Notes: generated by a model from the letters alone, not told the origin. A DNA stretch of 64,000 bases from Rhizobiaceae bacterium (GCA_017644105.1 JAEPMD010000001.1:62001-126000), one strand, 5' to 3'; numbered from the stretch's first letter, positions 54,667 through 63,362 are shown. Numbers and translations: made by a program.

Positions 54667-55493
54667 GAGCGCACCGCCCGCATCACAGCACGTTTGCACT
54701 GTTCTGCAACCACATTCAGACGATAATCGCCGGTGCCACGCACATCATCAATCGGCTTAAGAGGCGACAAATATTGCGGCGTGACAGCAACCTCATCAGG
54801 TGTTTTTCCGATCATATCCGCTTCAAGCGCAGGCAATCGCTGCGCCACCGGTGAACAGGCGCCAACTGCAATTTTCGCACCAGTAATGATGCCGTTATCA
54901 TCACAGGTAATATTGGCTGCTGTCATCGTGATCGAGATCACCAAATACCGTCGACTACCCAGCTTTTCAAATGCGGATTTTTCTCCCTTTGAAGGATTGG
55001 GTATCAAAACGGCTGATAAAATTTCATCCCCCGAAAGCGATGTTTTACGCACATGTAATATGAAGTCTGACAAAGCCATCACCCGCGTGCCATTAGATGC
55101 GCTGACAAGCTCCACTTGCGCATCTAGCGCCAATAGTGGCGGCACACCATCTGCTGCTGGAGAAGCATTGCAAATATTACCACCAATGGTGCCAGCATTT
55201 TGAATTTGAATGCTCCCAACTTCACGCGCGGCTTGTTTTAAAGCATCAAAGCTAGGCGGCAGATCTGCTTTGATTATGTCTGTCCAAGTAGTCGCCGCTC
55301 CAATGCGATAGATGTCATCGGTCAACGTGATGCCAGACAATTCCGGGATAGAAGTAAGGTCTATTAAGTTACGTGGCGAATGCCCTTGTTGCGAGGACGG
55401 ATAAACATCCGTTCCGCCAGCAATAATACGCGAGCCTTTAACCGCATATAATTGAAGCGCGGTTTCCAGATCTGTCGGGATTTCGTAACGCAA
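54663..55493 (-). CDS. Nicotinate dehydrogenase FAD subunit
   Basis: This 276-aa CoxM-like flavoprotein has IIAGGTDVYPS near residue 20 and NAGTIGGNICNASPAAD near residue 100, the two FAD-binding motifs of the family. It is the first gene of the minus-strand catabolic operon and overlaps the fused FeS/Mo subunit by four bases. A 34-base near-palindrome at 55500-55533 lies just upstream. Confidence 0.88.
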   Translation of the reverse strand: MRYEIPTDLETALQLYAVKGSRIIAGGTDVYPSSQQGHSPRNLIDLTSIPELSGITLTDDIYRIGAATTWTDIIKADLPPSFDALKQAAREVGSIQIQNAGTIGGNICNASPAADGVPPLLALDAQVELVSASNGTRVMALSDFILHVRKTSLSGDEILSAVLIPNPSKGEKSAFEKLGSRRYLVISITMTAANITCDDNGIITGAKIAVGACSPVAQRLPALEADMIGKTPDEVAVTPQYLSPLKPIDDVRGTGDYRLNVVAEQCKRAVMRAVRS

Positions 55494-55499
55494 ACCTCA

Positions 55500-55533
55500 C
55501 CTCTTTATCATTTGTATACTAACGATAAAGAGG
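55500..55533. promoter_or_regulatory. Long near-palindrome containing a MarR-type motif
   Basis: The arms CCTCTTTATC (55500-55509) and GATAAAGAGG (55524-55533) are perfect inverted repeats. Between them TTTGTATACTAAC (55511-55523) is centred on GTATAC, so the whole is symmetric apart from two mismatched pairs. It begins seven bases upstream of the first operon start codon, a position suited to repression. Confidence 0.65.
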
Positions 55534-55594
55534 CGAACTTATTTTGTCAAACTGAAATGCTTTTCGAAGTAAATCAGAACAATCAAACGAATAG

Positions 55595-56200
55595 CTAGAG
55601 CAGCGATACGCCCGCTTGTGACATGCCTTCACGCGCCGCATCTAATGAACCATCAAAATCAATGGCACGGCATAAGGATTGATCAACGGTTACATCAAAA
55701 CCTTGTTTCGCACCGTCCACAGCAGAATAATTGACGCAAAAATCAGTTGCCAAACCAACCAATAATAATTTTTCAACGCCGCGACTTTTTAGGTAGCCAT
55801 CAAGCCCCGTCGGTGTCGTGTGGTCATTTTCAAAAAATGCAGAATAGCTGTCGATTTCTGGGCGAAAGCCTTTGCGAACAATCATATGGGCAGCATCAAC
55901 ATTAAGGTCCGCATGAAATTCAGCACCTTGGCTACCTTGCACACAATGGTCAGGCCAAAGAACTTGCGGGCCATAGGGCATATCAATCAACGACATAATT
56001 TCCGCACCCTCATGGGATGATGCAAAAGATGAATGTCCGGCTGGATGCCAATCTTGCGTGAGGACAATTGTTTGAAATTCAGACATGAGTGCATTCACAC
56101 CGGACACGAACTGATCACCTTCATTGACGGCCAACGCGCCGCCGGGGCAGAAATCGTTTTGAATATCAATTACAATCAGGGCTTCGTTTGCAGCTCGCAT
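55595..56200 (-). CDS. pncA: Nicotinamidase
   Basis: This 201-aa isochorismatase-fold hydrolase converts nicotinamide to nicotinate and ammonia. The catalytic triad is Asp12 (VIDIQNDF), Lys110 (VRKGF) and Cys155 (ATDFCVNYS), and the metal site is Asp50, His52 and His85. The ATG at 56200 is supported by AAAGGA at 56211-56216; earlier in-frame starts lie in the inverted repeat upstream. Next to nicotinate catabolism it widens the substrate range to nicotinamide, besides any role in NAD salvage. Confidence 0.93.
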   Translation of the reverse strand: MRAANEALIVIDIQNDFCPGGALAVNEGDQFVSGVNALMSEFQTIVLTQDWHPAGHSSFASSHEGAEIMSLIDMPYGPQVLWPDHCVQGSQGAEFHADLNVDAAHMIVRKGFRPEIDSYSAFFENDHTTPTGLDGYLKSRGVEKLLLVGLATDFCVNYSAVDGAKQGFDVTVDQSLCRAIDFDGSLDAAREGMSQAGVSLL

Positions 56201-56216
56201 TTTGGGATGTCCTTTC

Positions 56217-56237
56217 ATTGTCCATTGCGTGGACAAT
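56217..56237. promoter_or_regulatory. Perfect inverted repeat upstream of pncA
   Basis: ATTGTCCA (56217-56224) and TGGACAAT (56230-56237) are perfect 8-bp arms around TTGCG. The site lies 17 bases before the pncA start, so it could be an operator or leader hairpin. A half site AATTGTCCAG occurs at about 60950, before the Liv-type operon. Confidence 0.5.
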
Positions 56238-56278
56238 ATCTTAAAAATCTAAATTGCAGCAAGTCACTAATGGAACGA

Positions 56279-56974
56279 TCAAACGCCTAAATAGCGTTTA
56301 ATTTTATCCGGTGATGCGCCCAGCTCTTTTGCGGTGAGGGTTTCAACCGATTTGCCATTTTCAATCATCGTCACACGGTCCGCCAGCGCCAAGACCGCAT
56401 CAATGCGCTGTTCAACCAAAACAATGGCAAAACCTTCATCTTTCATCTTCAAAATGACCTGTCGGATTTGCTCGATCATTGAAGGCTGCAGACCTTCCGT
56501 TGGTTCATCAAGCAGAAGTACCTTAGGCCGCAAGGCGAGTGCGCGGGCCGTTGCCAACATCTGTTGCTCACCACCTGATAATGTCCCTGCACGTTGATCA
56601 AGCCGCTCGCGAAGTCGCGGGAACAAATCCAAGACCCAGTCTCTGGTATCGTTACTCACTTTCCGCACCATCAAGCCCATCTCGATATTTTCAGACACGG
56701 TTAGTTCAGGAAACAATCGGCGCCCTTGTGGGATATAACCAATGCCGCGCCTTGGGATTTCATGCCCTGGCAAAGTGTTGATAGCTTCACCTTCCAATGA
56801 GATCACACCATCCTCGATTTGTACAATCCCCATGATCGATCTTAAAAGTGTGGTTTTGCCCGCACCGTTACGACCCATCACGCATAAAATCTCGCCCGCC
56901 GCCACATCAAGTGACACTCCGTGCAACACCTGAACCTGGCCATAACCAGCATATATGTCTTTCACCTCAAGCAT
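56279..56974 (-). CDS. Liv-type ABC importer ATPase 2 (LivF)
   Basis: This 231-aa ATPase has Walker A GRNGAGKT (34-41), signature LSGGEQQMLATARAL and Walker B VLLLDEPTEGL, as in LivF/UrtE. The ATG at 56974 is selected because the family start MLEVKDIYAGYG begins there. It overlaps the LivG-type gene by eight bases and ends the operon. Confidence 0.9.
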   Translation of the reverse strand: MLEVKDIYAGYGQVQVLHGVSLDVAAGEILCVMGRNGAGKTTLLRSIMGIVQIEDGVISLEGEAINTLPGHEIPRRGIGYIPQGRRLFPELTVSENIEMGLMVRKVSNDTRDWVLDLFPRLRERLDQRAGTLSGGEQQMLATARALALRPKVLLLDEPTEGLQPSMIEQIRQVILKMKDEGFAIVLVEQRIDAVLALADRVTMIENGKSVETLTAKELGASPDKIKRYLGV

Positions 56975-57698
56975 CTTCAGACGTACCCAGATATGCGCTT
57001 TGGACAGATTTGTTTTCGCGGATTTCAACTGGCGTTCCTTCCGCCAGCAATTCACCAAAATTAAGCACTGCAATATGGTCCGCGGATTTCATCACCACAT
57101 CCATATTATGCTCAATCAGTAATATCGTCGTATCACCAGCAAGCGATTTGATCAGCGCAATAAATTCTTCAACTTCAGACTCAGACAACCCCTGTGTCGG
57201 TTCATCCAAGATGAATAACTTAGGATCTTGGGCCAGACCCATGGCAATTTCCAAAATGCGCTGATGCCCATAACTTAAATCTTTCGCAACCTGATCCGCG
57301 CGATCGGACAGATTGACCTGTGCGAGAACTTTTTGAACCGTAGCACCAATATCTTTGGTTTTTAACTTTTGAGCACGTCTTAATGACAATTCAACATTGC
57401 GGGCAACACTGAGGCCGGGAAAGATCGAGGTGATCTGAAACGTGTAAGCGATGCCAAGGCGAATGCGTTGATGTGCCGGCAATGCGCTGATATCCTGACC
57501 ATTAAAAAATACCCGGCCAGAAGTTGCAGGAATACGACCGCACAACATGCCCACAAAAGTGGTTTTACCTGCACCATTGGGACCGATCAATGCAGTGATC
57601 AAACCCTCTTGCAGCTTAAAATCGATATCGGTATTGGCCTGCAAACCTCCAAAGGATTTACTCAACCCTTGAGTTTCTAAAATCGTTACGGAAGCCAA
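56967..57698 (-). CDS. Liv-type ABC importer ATPase 1 (LivG)
   Basis: This 243-aa ATPase has Walker A GPNGAGKT (39-46), a YGHQRILEIAMGL signature variant and Walker B LFILDEPTQGLS. It resembles LivG, and the GHQR in place of the common GxQR keeps the key Gln-Arg. It overlaps the upstream permease by 13 bases. Confidence 0.9.
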   Translation of the reverse strand: MASVTILETQGLSKSFGGLQANTDIDFKLQEGLITALIGPNGAGKTTFVGMLCGRIPATSGRVFFNGQDISALPAHQRIRLGIAYTFQITSIFPGLSVARNVELSLRRAQKLKTKDIGATVQKVLAQVNLSDRADQVAKDLSYGHQRILEIAMGLAQDPKLFILDEPTQGLSESEVEEFIALIKSLAGDTTILLIEHNMDVVMKSADHIAVLNFGELLAEGTPVEIRENKSVQSAYLGTSEDA

Positions 57699-58630
57699 GG
57701 CAAATACCTCCGTCGTAATTCACCCGCCAAACCCTGAGGCGCAAAGAGAGTTAAGAGCACCAATGCTAAACCTGCAATTAACATGTAAGCGGGTGTGATC
57801 GCACTGGAATAATCAATCAGATAGAACATGAAGATCGTGCCAATCAACGGCCCAATTGTCACGCCTGCACCACCTAGCAAAACCCATAACAATGGAAAAA
57901 TCGAATATTGCACGGTGGCAAATGTTGCGCCGGCATAACCAAAGAGCAACGCATAGGCCGCGCCAGCTGATCCAGACATTACGCCCGATATCACAACCGC
58001 CTGAAGTTTTAAGCGCATGACATCATAGCCAAGCATGGTCGCGCGTTCTTCGTTTTCGCGAATGGCCACAAGTGCCAATCCAAAACCTGATCGAACGATA
58101 TATGCGACGATGAAAAAACAAATCGCAAATAATAAAAGCGCGGTGAAGAAACGTCCCATCGGGCTGGTCAGATCAATCATGCCAACCATGCGATCTGCCT
58201 GTTGGATGACAAAGCCTTCATCGCCGCGGGTATATTCACCAAAATAAAGGATGGTTAGATAGCCAGCTTGCGCGAACATTAGCGTGACAATCATAAAAGC
58301 CACACCCGTTGTGCGCAGCGCCAGGAAACCCACGCAGATTGAAACCACCAAGGCCAGGATCAATCCAGCGATCACAGCAGCAATGGGATTAAAATCGAAA
58401 AATTGCATGGCAAGGCCAAGCCCATACATCCCGGCGGCAAAGAACAAGGCATGGCCCAAACTTAATAGGCCTGTATAGCCAAAGAGCAGATTATAGCCCA
58501 TGGCGTAAACCGCCAATACGAGAATTCGTGCAAGATTTCCGGAGTGATATTCCGGCAAAATGAAAAATGAACAGGCGAGCGCGATGACAACACCAATATG
58601 CAGCCAATTCGAACGCTGGATATCCGTCAT
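57686..58630 (-). CDS. Liv-type ABC importer permease 2 (LivM)
   Basis: This 314-aa inner-membrane permease of the LivM family has about ten hydrophobic segments and the stretches YNLLFGYTGLLSLGHALFF and VAIRENEERATMLGYD. It overlaps the LivH-type gene by four bases and the ATPase gene by 13. Confidence 0.9.
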   Translation of the reverse strand: MTDIQRSNWLHIGVVIALACSFFILPEYHSGNLARILVLAVYAMGYNLLFGYTGLLSLGHALFFAAGMYGLGLAMQFFDFNPIAAVIAGLILALVVSICVGFLALRTTGVAFMIVTLMFAQAGYLTILYFGEYTRGDEGFVIQQADRMVGMIDLTSPMGRFFTALLLFAICFFIVAYIVRSGFGLALVAIRENEERATMLGYDVMRLKLQAVVISGVMSGSAGAAYALLFGYAGATFATVQYSIFPLLWVLLGGAGVTIGPLIGTIFMFYLIDYSSAITPAYMLIAGLALVLLTLFAPQGLAGELRRRYLPWLP

Positions 58631-59553
58631 GAGCGCAATTTCCCCATTAAACCTTGGGGTCTAAAGACCAGAACCATGGCCACCAATAATGTCGCTAAAA
58701 TTTTGGCGAGTGTCGGAGAGAAGAAGACCGAAATGATCCCATCGCTCATGCCAATCAATACGGCGGCAATCACTGTGCCTGGCAAACTTCCCAAACCGCC
58801 AATAATGACAACGATGAAGGATAAGAGTAAAGGATCATGCCCCATCAAATAATGCGCTTGTTGGACAGGAACCACTAAAACCGCACCCATGGCCGCAAGG
58901 CCAGCACCAAGACCAAATACCCAAGCATAAACACGTTTGACCGGTACGCCAAAGGCACGTGCCATTTCGCTATCTTGTTGGGTAGCGCGCATGATCAAAC
59001 CAATTTTGGTTTTGGTCATCAACACCCACAAAGCTGTTAAAATGGCAATCGCAGCGACGATGATGAAAAGCTTATAACTGGTGATGGATAGACCCCAAGG
59101 CCAATAAATTTCAAAACCATTGTCACCAAACTCAAACCACGGGATCGCCAATCGTTGATTAAACGGCGCTTCCACCGGACGCGCTTCCGGACCAAAGGTC
59201 ATAAGTGTGACTTGCTGAATGATATATAAAAGCCCGATCGTGCCCACGATAGTGCGGTCAGGATCGTAATCAATGCGCTGCAGTACAAGCCGATCCGAAA
59301 TGGCCGCAATAAAACCAACGAGTAGCGGCGCAAAAATAAGCGCAGCGATAAAACCGATCGCCGGATGACCGCCCAATAAATGCGCCACCCACCAGGCAAT
59401 CACCGCCCCTAACATAAAAAATTCACCATGCGCGACATTCACGACGCGCATGATGCCGAAAACAATGCTTAGGCCCATCGCTGTCATTGCTAGAACTGCG
59501 GCAATAACAGCACCCTCAAGGGAGGCAAGAATAAGATGCGGCCCAAATTCCAT
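58627..59553 (-). CDS. Liv-type ABC importer permease 1 (LivH)
   Basis: This 308-aa LivH-family permease contains GIMRVVNVAHGEFFMLGAV near its N terminus and RATQQDSEMARAFGV in the coupling loop. It follows the binding-protein gene after 34 bases. Confidence 0.9.
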   Translation of the reverse strand: MEFGPHLILASLEGAVIAAVLAMTAMGLSIVFGIMRVVNVAHGEFFMLGAVIAWWVAHLLGGHPAIGFIAALIFAPLLVGFIAAISDRLVLQRIDYDPDRTIVGTIGLLYIIQQVTLMTFGPEARPVEAPFNQRLAIPWFEFGDNGFEIYWPWGLSITSYKLFIIVAAIAILTALWVLMTKTKIGLIMRATQQDSEMARAFGVPVKRVYAWVFGLGAGLAAMGAVLVVPVQQAHYLMGHDPLLLSFIVVIIGGLGSLPGTVIAAVLIGMSDGIISVFFSPTLAKILATLLVAMVLVFRPQGLMGKLRS

Positions 59554-59587
59554 ATTGTTTTCTCAGTCTAAATTCCAAACTTTGTGA

Positions 59588-60886
59588 TTAGAACGGCTGT
59601 GTTGTGTAATCCACTTCGTCTTCATACAACGTGTCTTCAATTGATGTTGTATGCGACACCACAAGTTTGCCATCTGTCACTTTTGAAATGTACTGCGATC
59701 CAAATGTTTGGTGTGTTTTACCATTAAAGCGTTTTGCGCCCTGCGGATGATCATCCGACATTGGCATATCCGACATGGCTTCCACTGCCTCAATCAACTT
59801 GGCACGATCTTCAGGACCTTTATAGCCTGCAGATTCCATACCCGCTTTAACGATATTAAGCGTTTCCCAACAACCAAACATATGCGCAAATGTGGAGACG
59901 TCTTTTGAATCTGATGTCGAAGCACCATTTTCATCAACACCCACAGCTTCGCGATAAAGCTTGTCATGAGATGTTTGATTGGCTTGCGCATAACGCGGCA
60001 TGCCTTCCCAGAAATATGTACCCTCCAAGAATTCAAGGCCTGGGCTGTTGATGTCTACTGCTTCAAGACTATCAATAAAGCCGAAGATTTCTGGGCGGCT
60101 TGGTCCGAAGAATTCACCCAATTCTTTCACGAAAGTCAAAACAGCAGGTCCGACCATCACGTGATAGACAACTTCTGTATCACGTGGGATTTTCGGGAAG
60201 TATTTCGTAAATGATGTTTCAGCTGGCGGTACGGCGATTTTCGCAACGACCTGACCACCCTGACGCTCAATCGCTTCACTAAAAAAATCGCGATGATCAT
60301 GACCGAACGCAAAGTCTGGATAGATCATAGTAACTTTTTTACCCAGATTGTCGCCAACAAATGGCGCCATGGCTTGTACCTGACTTTTCACATCTGTGAT
60401 GCCTGGCTGAAGCGTATATCTGTTGAGCTTACCACTGGCGACATGGTGTCCTTCAGACACAACAAAATACGGAAGCTTCAATTCACCAGCACGTGGGGCT
60501 GATCCGAAAACAACGTGACTGAACAATGTACCAAATGCGATATCGCAATTATGCTGTGACGCAAATTTCTCGACCACTTCGGCGCCGCGCTTTGGATCTG
60601 TGCCATCGTCTTCGGCAACGATTTCAACCGGACGTCCATTGATGCCGCCCATATCGTTGATACGTTTAACAGCAGCTTGCGTGGTGCGATCATACCAACG
60701 GCCATAAGCTGCACCAATACCGGTTCTATGAACCTGAAAACCGATCTTGATCGGCTCTGATGTTTGCGCTTGCGCATATCCCATCATCTTTGGCATTCCC
60801 GTCGTTGCCAAAAGTGCACCTGCGCCAATTCCCTTAAGTGTGTTGCGGCGGGAGACCAGCTTTGGTCCCTTCTTCTTATCAGTCAT
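59588..60886 (-). CDS. Liv-type periplasmic binding protein with Tat signal, possible nicotinate binder
   Basis: This 432-aa binding protein of the Peripla_BP_6 (LivK/UrtA) family begins with a twin-arginine signal (SRRNTLKGIGAGAL) and is probably exported folded. The mature domain starts near IKIGFQVHRTGIGAAYGRW. It is the first gene of the Liv-type operon. A MarR-type site at 60936-60948 lies about 50 bases upstream and the operon follows pncA. Import of nicotinate, 6-hydroxynicotinate or a related N-heterocycle is therefore inferred; the binding pocket cannot be read from sequence. Confidence 0.85.
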   Translation of the reverse strand: MTDKKKGPKLVSRRNTLKGIGAGALLATTGMPKMMGYAQAQTSEPIKIGFQVHRTGIGAAYGRWYDRTTQAAVKRINDMGGINGRPVEIVAEDDGTDPKRGAEVVEKFASQHNCDIAFGTLFSHVVFGSAPRAGELKLPYFVVSEGHHVASGKLNRYTLQPGITDVKSQVQAMAPFVGDNLGKKVTMIYPDFAFGHDHRDFFSEAIERQGGQVVAKIAVPPAETSFTKYFPKIPRDTEVVYHVMVGPAVLTFVKELGEFFGPSRPEIFGFIDSLEAVDINSPGLEFLEGTYFWEGMPRYAQANQTSHDKLYREAVGVDENGASTSDSKDVSTFAHMFGCWETLNIVKAGMESAGYKGPEDRAKLIEAVEAMSDMPMSDDHPQGAKRFNGKTHQTFGSQYISKVTDGKLVVSHTTSIEDTLYEDEVDYTTQPF

Positions 60887-60935
60887 TTTCGTTCCTCTCT
60901 GGAGCTTCTATGGATAATCCTGCATAGGCAGTTTG

Positions 60936-60948
60936 TATGTATACTAAC
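60936..60948. promoter_or_regulatory. Putative MarR operator upstream of the Liv-type operon
   Basis: TATGTATACTAAC differs from the other copies mainly at the first bases and continues TAACGA as at 55521-55526. It lies about 50 bases before the binding-protein start. Confidence 0.5.
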
Positions 60949-60994
60949 GAATTGTCCAGCCCTTTTTTCAAAAGGCCATTTGCTCCAAGACCGA

Positions 60995-62452
60995 TCAAGC
61001 GCCCTTTGGAGCGGCCAACAACCAAAGACCAAACCATGTATAGGTTGCCATGAATAAGGCAATCGGAATGTGAAAAATAACTACGTCTTTCCACGTATTA
61101 AAATGCTTGGCGATCACAAAATGCGCCATCAAAACAGCAATGATATGACCAAAAACAACAAGGCTGGCTTGGGACAACCAAATACGCCTCACACTGGCAA
61201 TTTCGTTTAAATATCCAGTGGTTACCTGATAGTTCTCCAATCCTAAAATGTTTGAACCATTGCCTAAAGGGTCTGACAATGCGGCAATCAGATATTGCCC
61301 GTTCACCATCGATGTCGTCAGATAATGTGACGCGTGATAAACAGCAGCTATTGGCAAGACCGAAATGGCAAGCGCTGAGAAGATGCGTTGGAAATTGACG
61401 TCTGTTTTTATTCCGCGATCCGCTCCGCTATACCCATAATTTACCGCTTTCAGACCCAGCCAGATGCAGATGGCAAAGATGACATAAAGCAAAATATTGG
61501 CACCTATTATGCCGAGAGTTGAGGGCCAGACCACCGCAGAACGCCCCGGAAATGCCAACGGATTAATATCAATTTGAACGAGCCACCAGAAAGTTTCATT
61601 GACCCCGTCAAAGCTTCCTGACCCGAGAACCGACAACAGAAACAACGCTTGAGTGAACGGTATATTTCGTTGGCGTAATACCTGCCAACCGGGCAAACCT
61701 ATATGCCAACCTCGGCCATGCGGATTGATCTTAAACGGTGAAAGCTGCGCGAGCAGCGAAAACAAAATCGTAAAACATTCAACCTGTTTGAACCAGTTTT
61801 CAGCACCGAAAATTATCATCCCAAGAAACGTGAATATCAGATAACCCAAAACGAAATTTGAAAGTCGCGCCGGATCATCTGGCGCAATATCTGCAATGAT
61901 AAAACCGTAAAATGCGATGAAGACAAAAATGGCAGGCCAGCACCCGATTTGACGAGGTAGCTCAAGTCCGAAACCGATATTTTTCAACAACTGATTATAC
62001 AAACCAGACCAGGGATTGATCCATGACCAGATATTGCCAAACACGCTATGCATCATGAAAATTGCGATCCACCAAAATGTCCAAATGGAAAGCGGCAACA
62101 TGTTCACAAGCGGATCTCTCGATCCGATCGCACCAATGACGATTAATCCCAGCACAATGACCAAAGACAAAATACTAACGAGGTCTTTGAGGGTCGCATT
62201 TTGAAAGATGAAATCGAATGACGGCAATCTGATATGCAACGGTTTGAAAAATGAAAACACCCGATCATGCGGTAAGAACGCCACAAGCAACATGGATGAA
62301 ATCACCGCCAGACATCCGCTGATAATGTAAATATTGGTGGGGAGGAGCAATACAATTCCCTGCTCGGATACATGGGCTGCGGCAATTTTTGTCGTCGACA
62401 AAATCACAATCCATGCCATTATAAGCGCAGTAAAAAATGCTCTAACTCTCAT
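60995..62452 (-). CDS. Polytopic membrane protein of unknown function
   Basis: This 485-aa protein has an N-terminal signal-like segment ending near AAAHVSE and roughly eleven or twelve membrane segments. Distinct stretches are HSVFGNIWSWINPWSG, NPHGRGWHIGL and QIDINPLAFPGRS, with Trp, His and Asn residues in likely membrane-edge positions. I do not recognise a characterised family with confidence. AAGGAG precedes the ATG. It diverges from a copper-binding-type protein and shares its promoter region with the MarR-type site at 62499, which ties it to the nicotinate region. Confidence 0.7.
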   Translation of the reverse strand: MRVRAFFTALIMAWIVILSTTKIAAAHVSEQGIVLLLPTNIYIISGCLAVISSMLLVAFLPHDRVFSFFKPLHIRLPSFDFIFQNATLKDLVSILSLVIVLGLIVIGAIGSRDPLVNMLPLSIWTFWWIAIFMMHSVFGNIWSWINPWSGLYNQLLKNIGFGLELPRQIGCWPAIFVFIAFYGFIIADIAPDDPARLSNFVLGYLIFTFLGMIIFGAENWFKQVECFTILFSLLAQLSPFKINPHGRGWHIGLPGWQVLRQRNIPFTQALFLLSVLGSGSFDGVNETFWWLVQIDINPLAFPGRSAVVWPSTLGIIGANILLYVIFAICIWLGLKAVNYGYSGADRGIKTDVNFQRIFSALAISVLPIAAVYHASHYLTTSMVNGQYLIAALSDPLGNGSNILGLENYQVTTGYLNEIASVRRIWLSQASLVVFGHIIAVLMAHFVIAKHFNTWKDVVIFHIPIALFMATYTWFGLWLLAAPKGA

Positions 62453-62498
62453 TGCATTTATCTCCTTACGCTTGACACAAATATGCCAAACAATAATG

Positions 62499-62511
62499 TT
62501 TGCATACTAAC
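62499..62511. promoter_or_regulatory. Putative MarR operator in the divergent promoter
   Basis: TTTGCATACTAAC fits the nicotinate-region motif. It lies 47 bases before the membrane-protein start (minus) and 19 bases before the copper-protein start (plus). Confidence 0.5.
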
Positions 62512-62529
62512 AACAACGGATGGGCGCCG

Positions 62530-63339
62530 ATGTCAAATAACCGCAAATTTGCGATCATTGCTATACTCATTTTGGGTGCTGCTGCATTATTTTGGTCATT
62601 GAATACGGCAAGCGCACCCATTTTGGTATCGAATGTCAAAGCCGTTAAAATGAACGCGAACATGTATTCGGTTTATCTCAACATGCAAAATGATGGTGAC
62701 GCGGATTTTATCACCAGCATTCAATCGACAGATCAAAACCATACCCATGTGATGGGTGCACATCCGACCTATGGTATTGCCATTCCAAAAGGAGCATCAC
62801 CGAGTTTCTCATCCGATGGTGCACATATTATGGTCAGCGCGAATAGCGCCGAACTTAAAGCTGGCGAATTTATCCCGCTCACCATTAATTTTAAAAATTC
62901 AAAATCTCAGCAAATCAAAGCGATTGTAGAAGACGCATCAGCTTCGGACACCATGGCAATTGGTGATGAAAGTGCGCCCATGGATCATTCCATGCATGGA
63001 AGTGCGAAAATTGAAGTTGGTGGGAACGACAACGCACCTGCCATTGAGATGAGTGTAACCCAAAACGATGACGAGACGTGGGCTGTAAATATTTCAACGC
63101 AGAATTTCGAGTTTTTCGAACCGCAAAAAGAACCAATGACGCATAAAGACGGTCAAGGTCATGGCCATCTTTATCTTAATGGATTAAAATTGCAGCGCAT
63201 GTATTCAAACACAGCCACAATCGGTAAATTGCCACAAGGACAACACGAAATTACCGTAACGCTCAATAGCAATGACCACAAAACCTATGCGATCAATGGC
63301 GAACCTGTATCAGCATCATCTGAAATCACAGCCGACTAA
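62530..63339 (+). CDS. Membrane-anchored PCu(A)C-like copper-binding-type protein
   Basis: This 269-aa protein has one N-terminal membrane anchor or signal (FAIIAILILGAAALFW). A PCu(A)C-like domain (about 30-135) follows, with NHTHVMGAHP and GAHIMV. The C-terminal part contains MDHSMHG and HGHLYLNG with LNSNDHKTYA. The His and Met residues suggest copper binding. The ATG at 62530 is preferred over 62500, because the latter overlaps the operator-like site. Its relation to the downstream HglS gene and the divergent membrane protein is unknown. Confidence 0.7.
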   Translation: MSNNRKFAIIAILILGAAALFWSLNTASAPILVSNVKAVKMNANMYSVYLNMQNDGDADFITSIQSTDQNHTHVMGAHPTYGIAIPKGASPSFSSDGAHIMVSANSAELKAGEFIPLTINFKNSKSQQIKAIVEDASASDTMAIGDESAPMDHSMHGSAKIEVGGNDNAPAIEMSVTQNDDETWAVNISTQNFEFFEPQKEPMTHKDGQGHGHLYLNGLKLQRMYSNTATIGKLPQGQHEITVTLNSNDHKTYAINGEPVSASSEITAD

Positions 63340-63362
63340 ATCATGTTATACCGGAGGAAACC

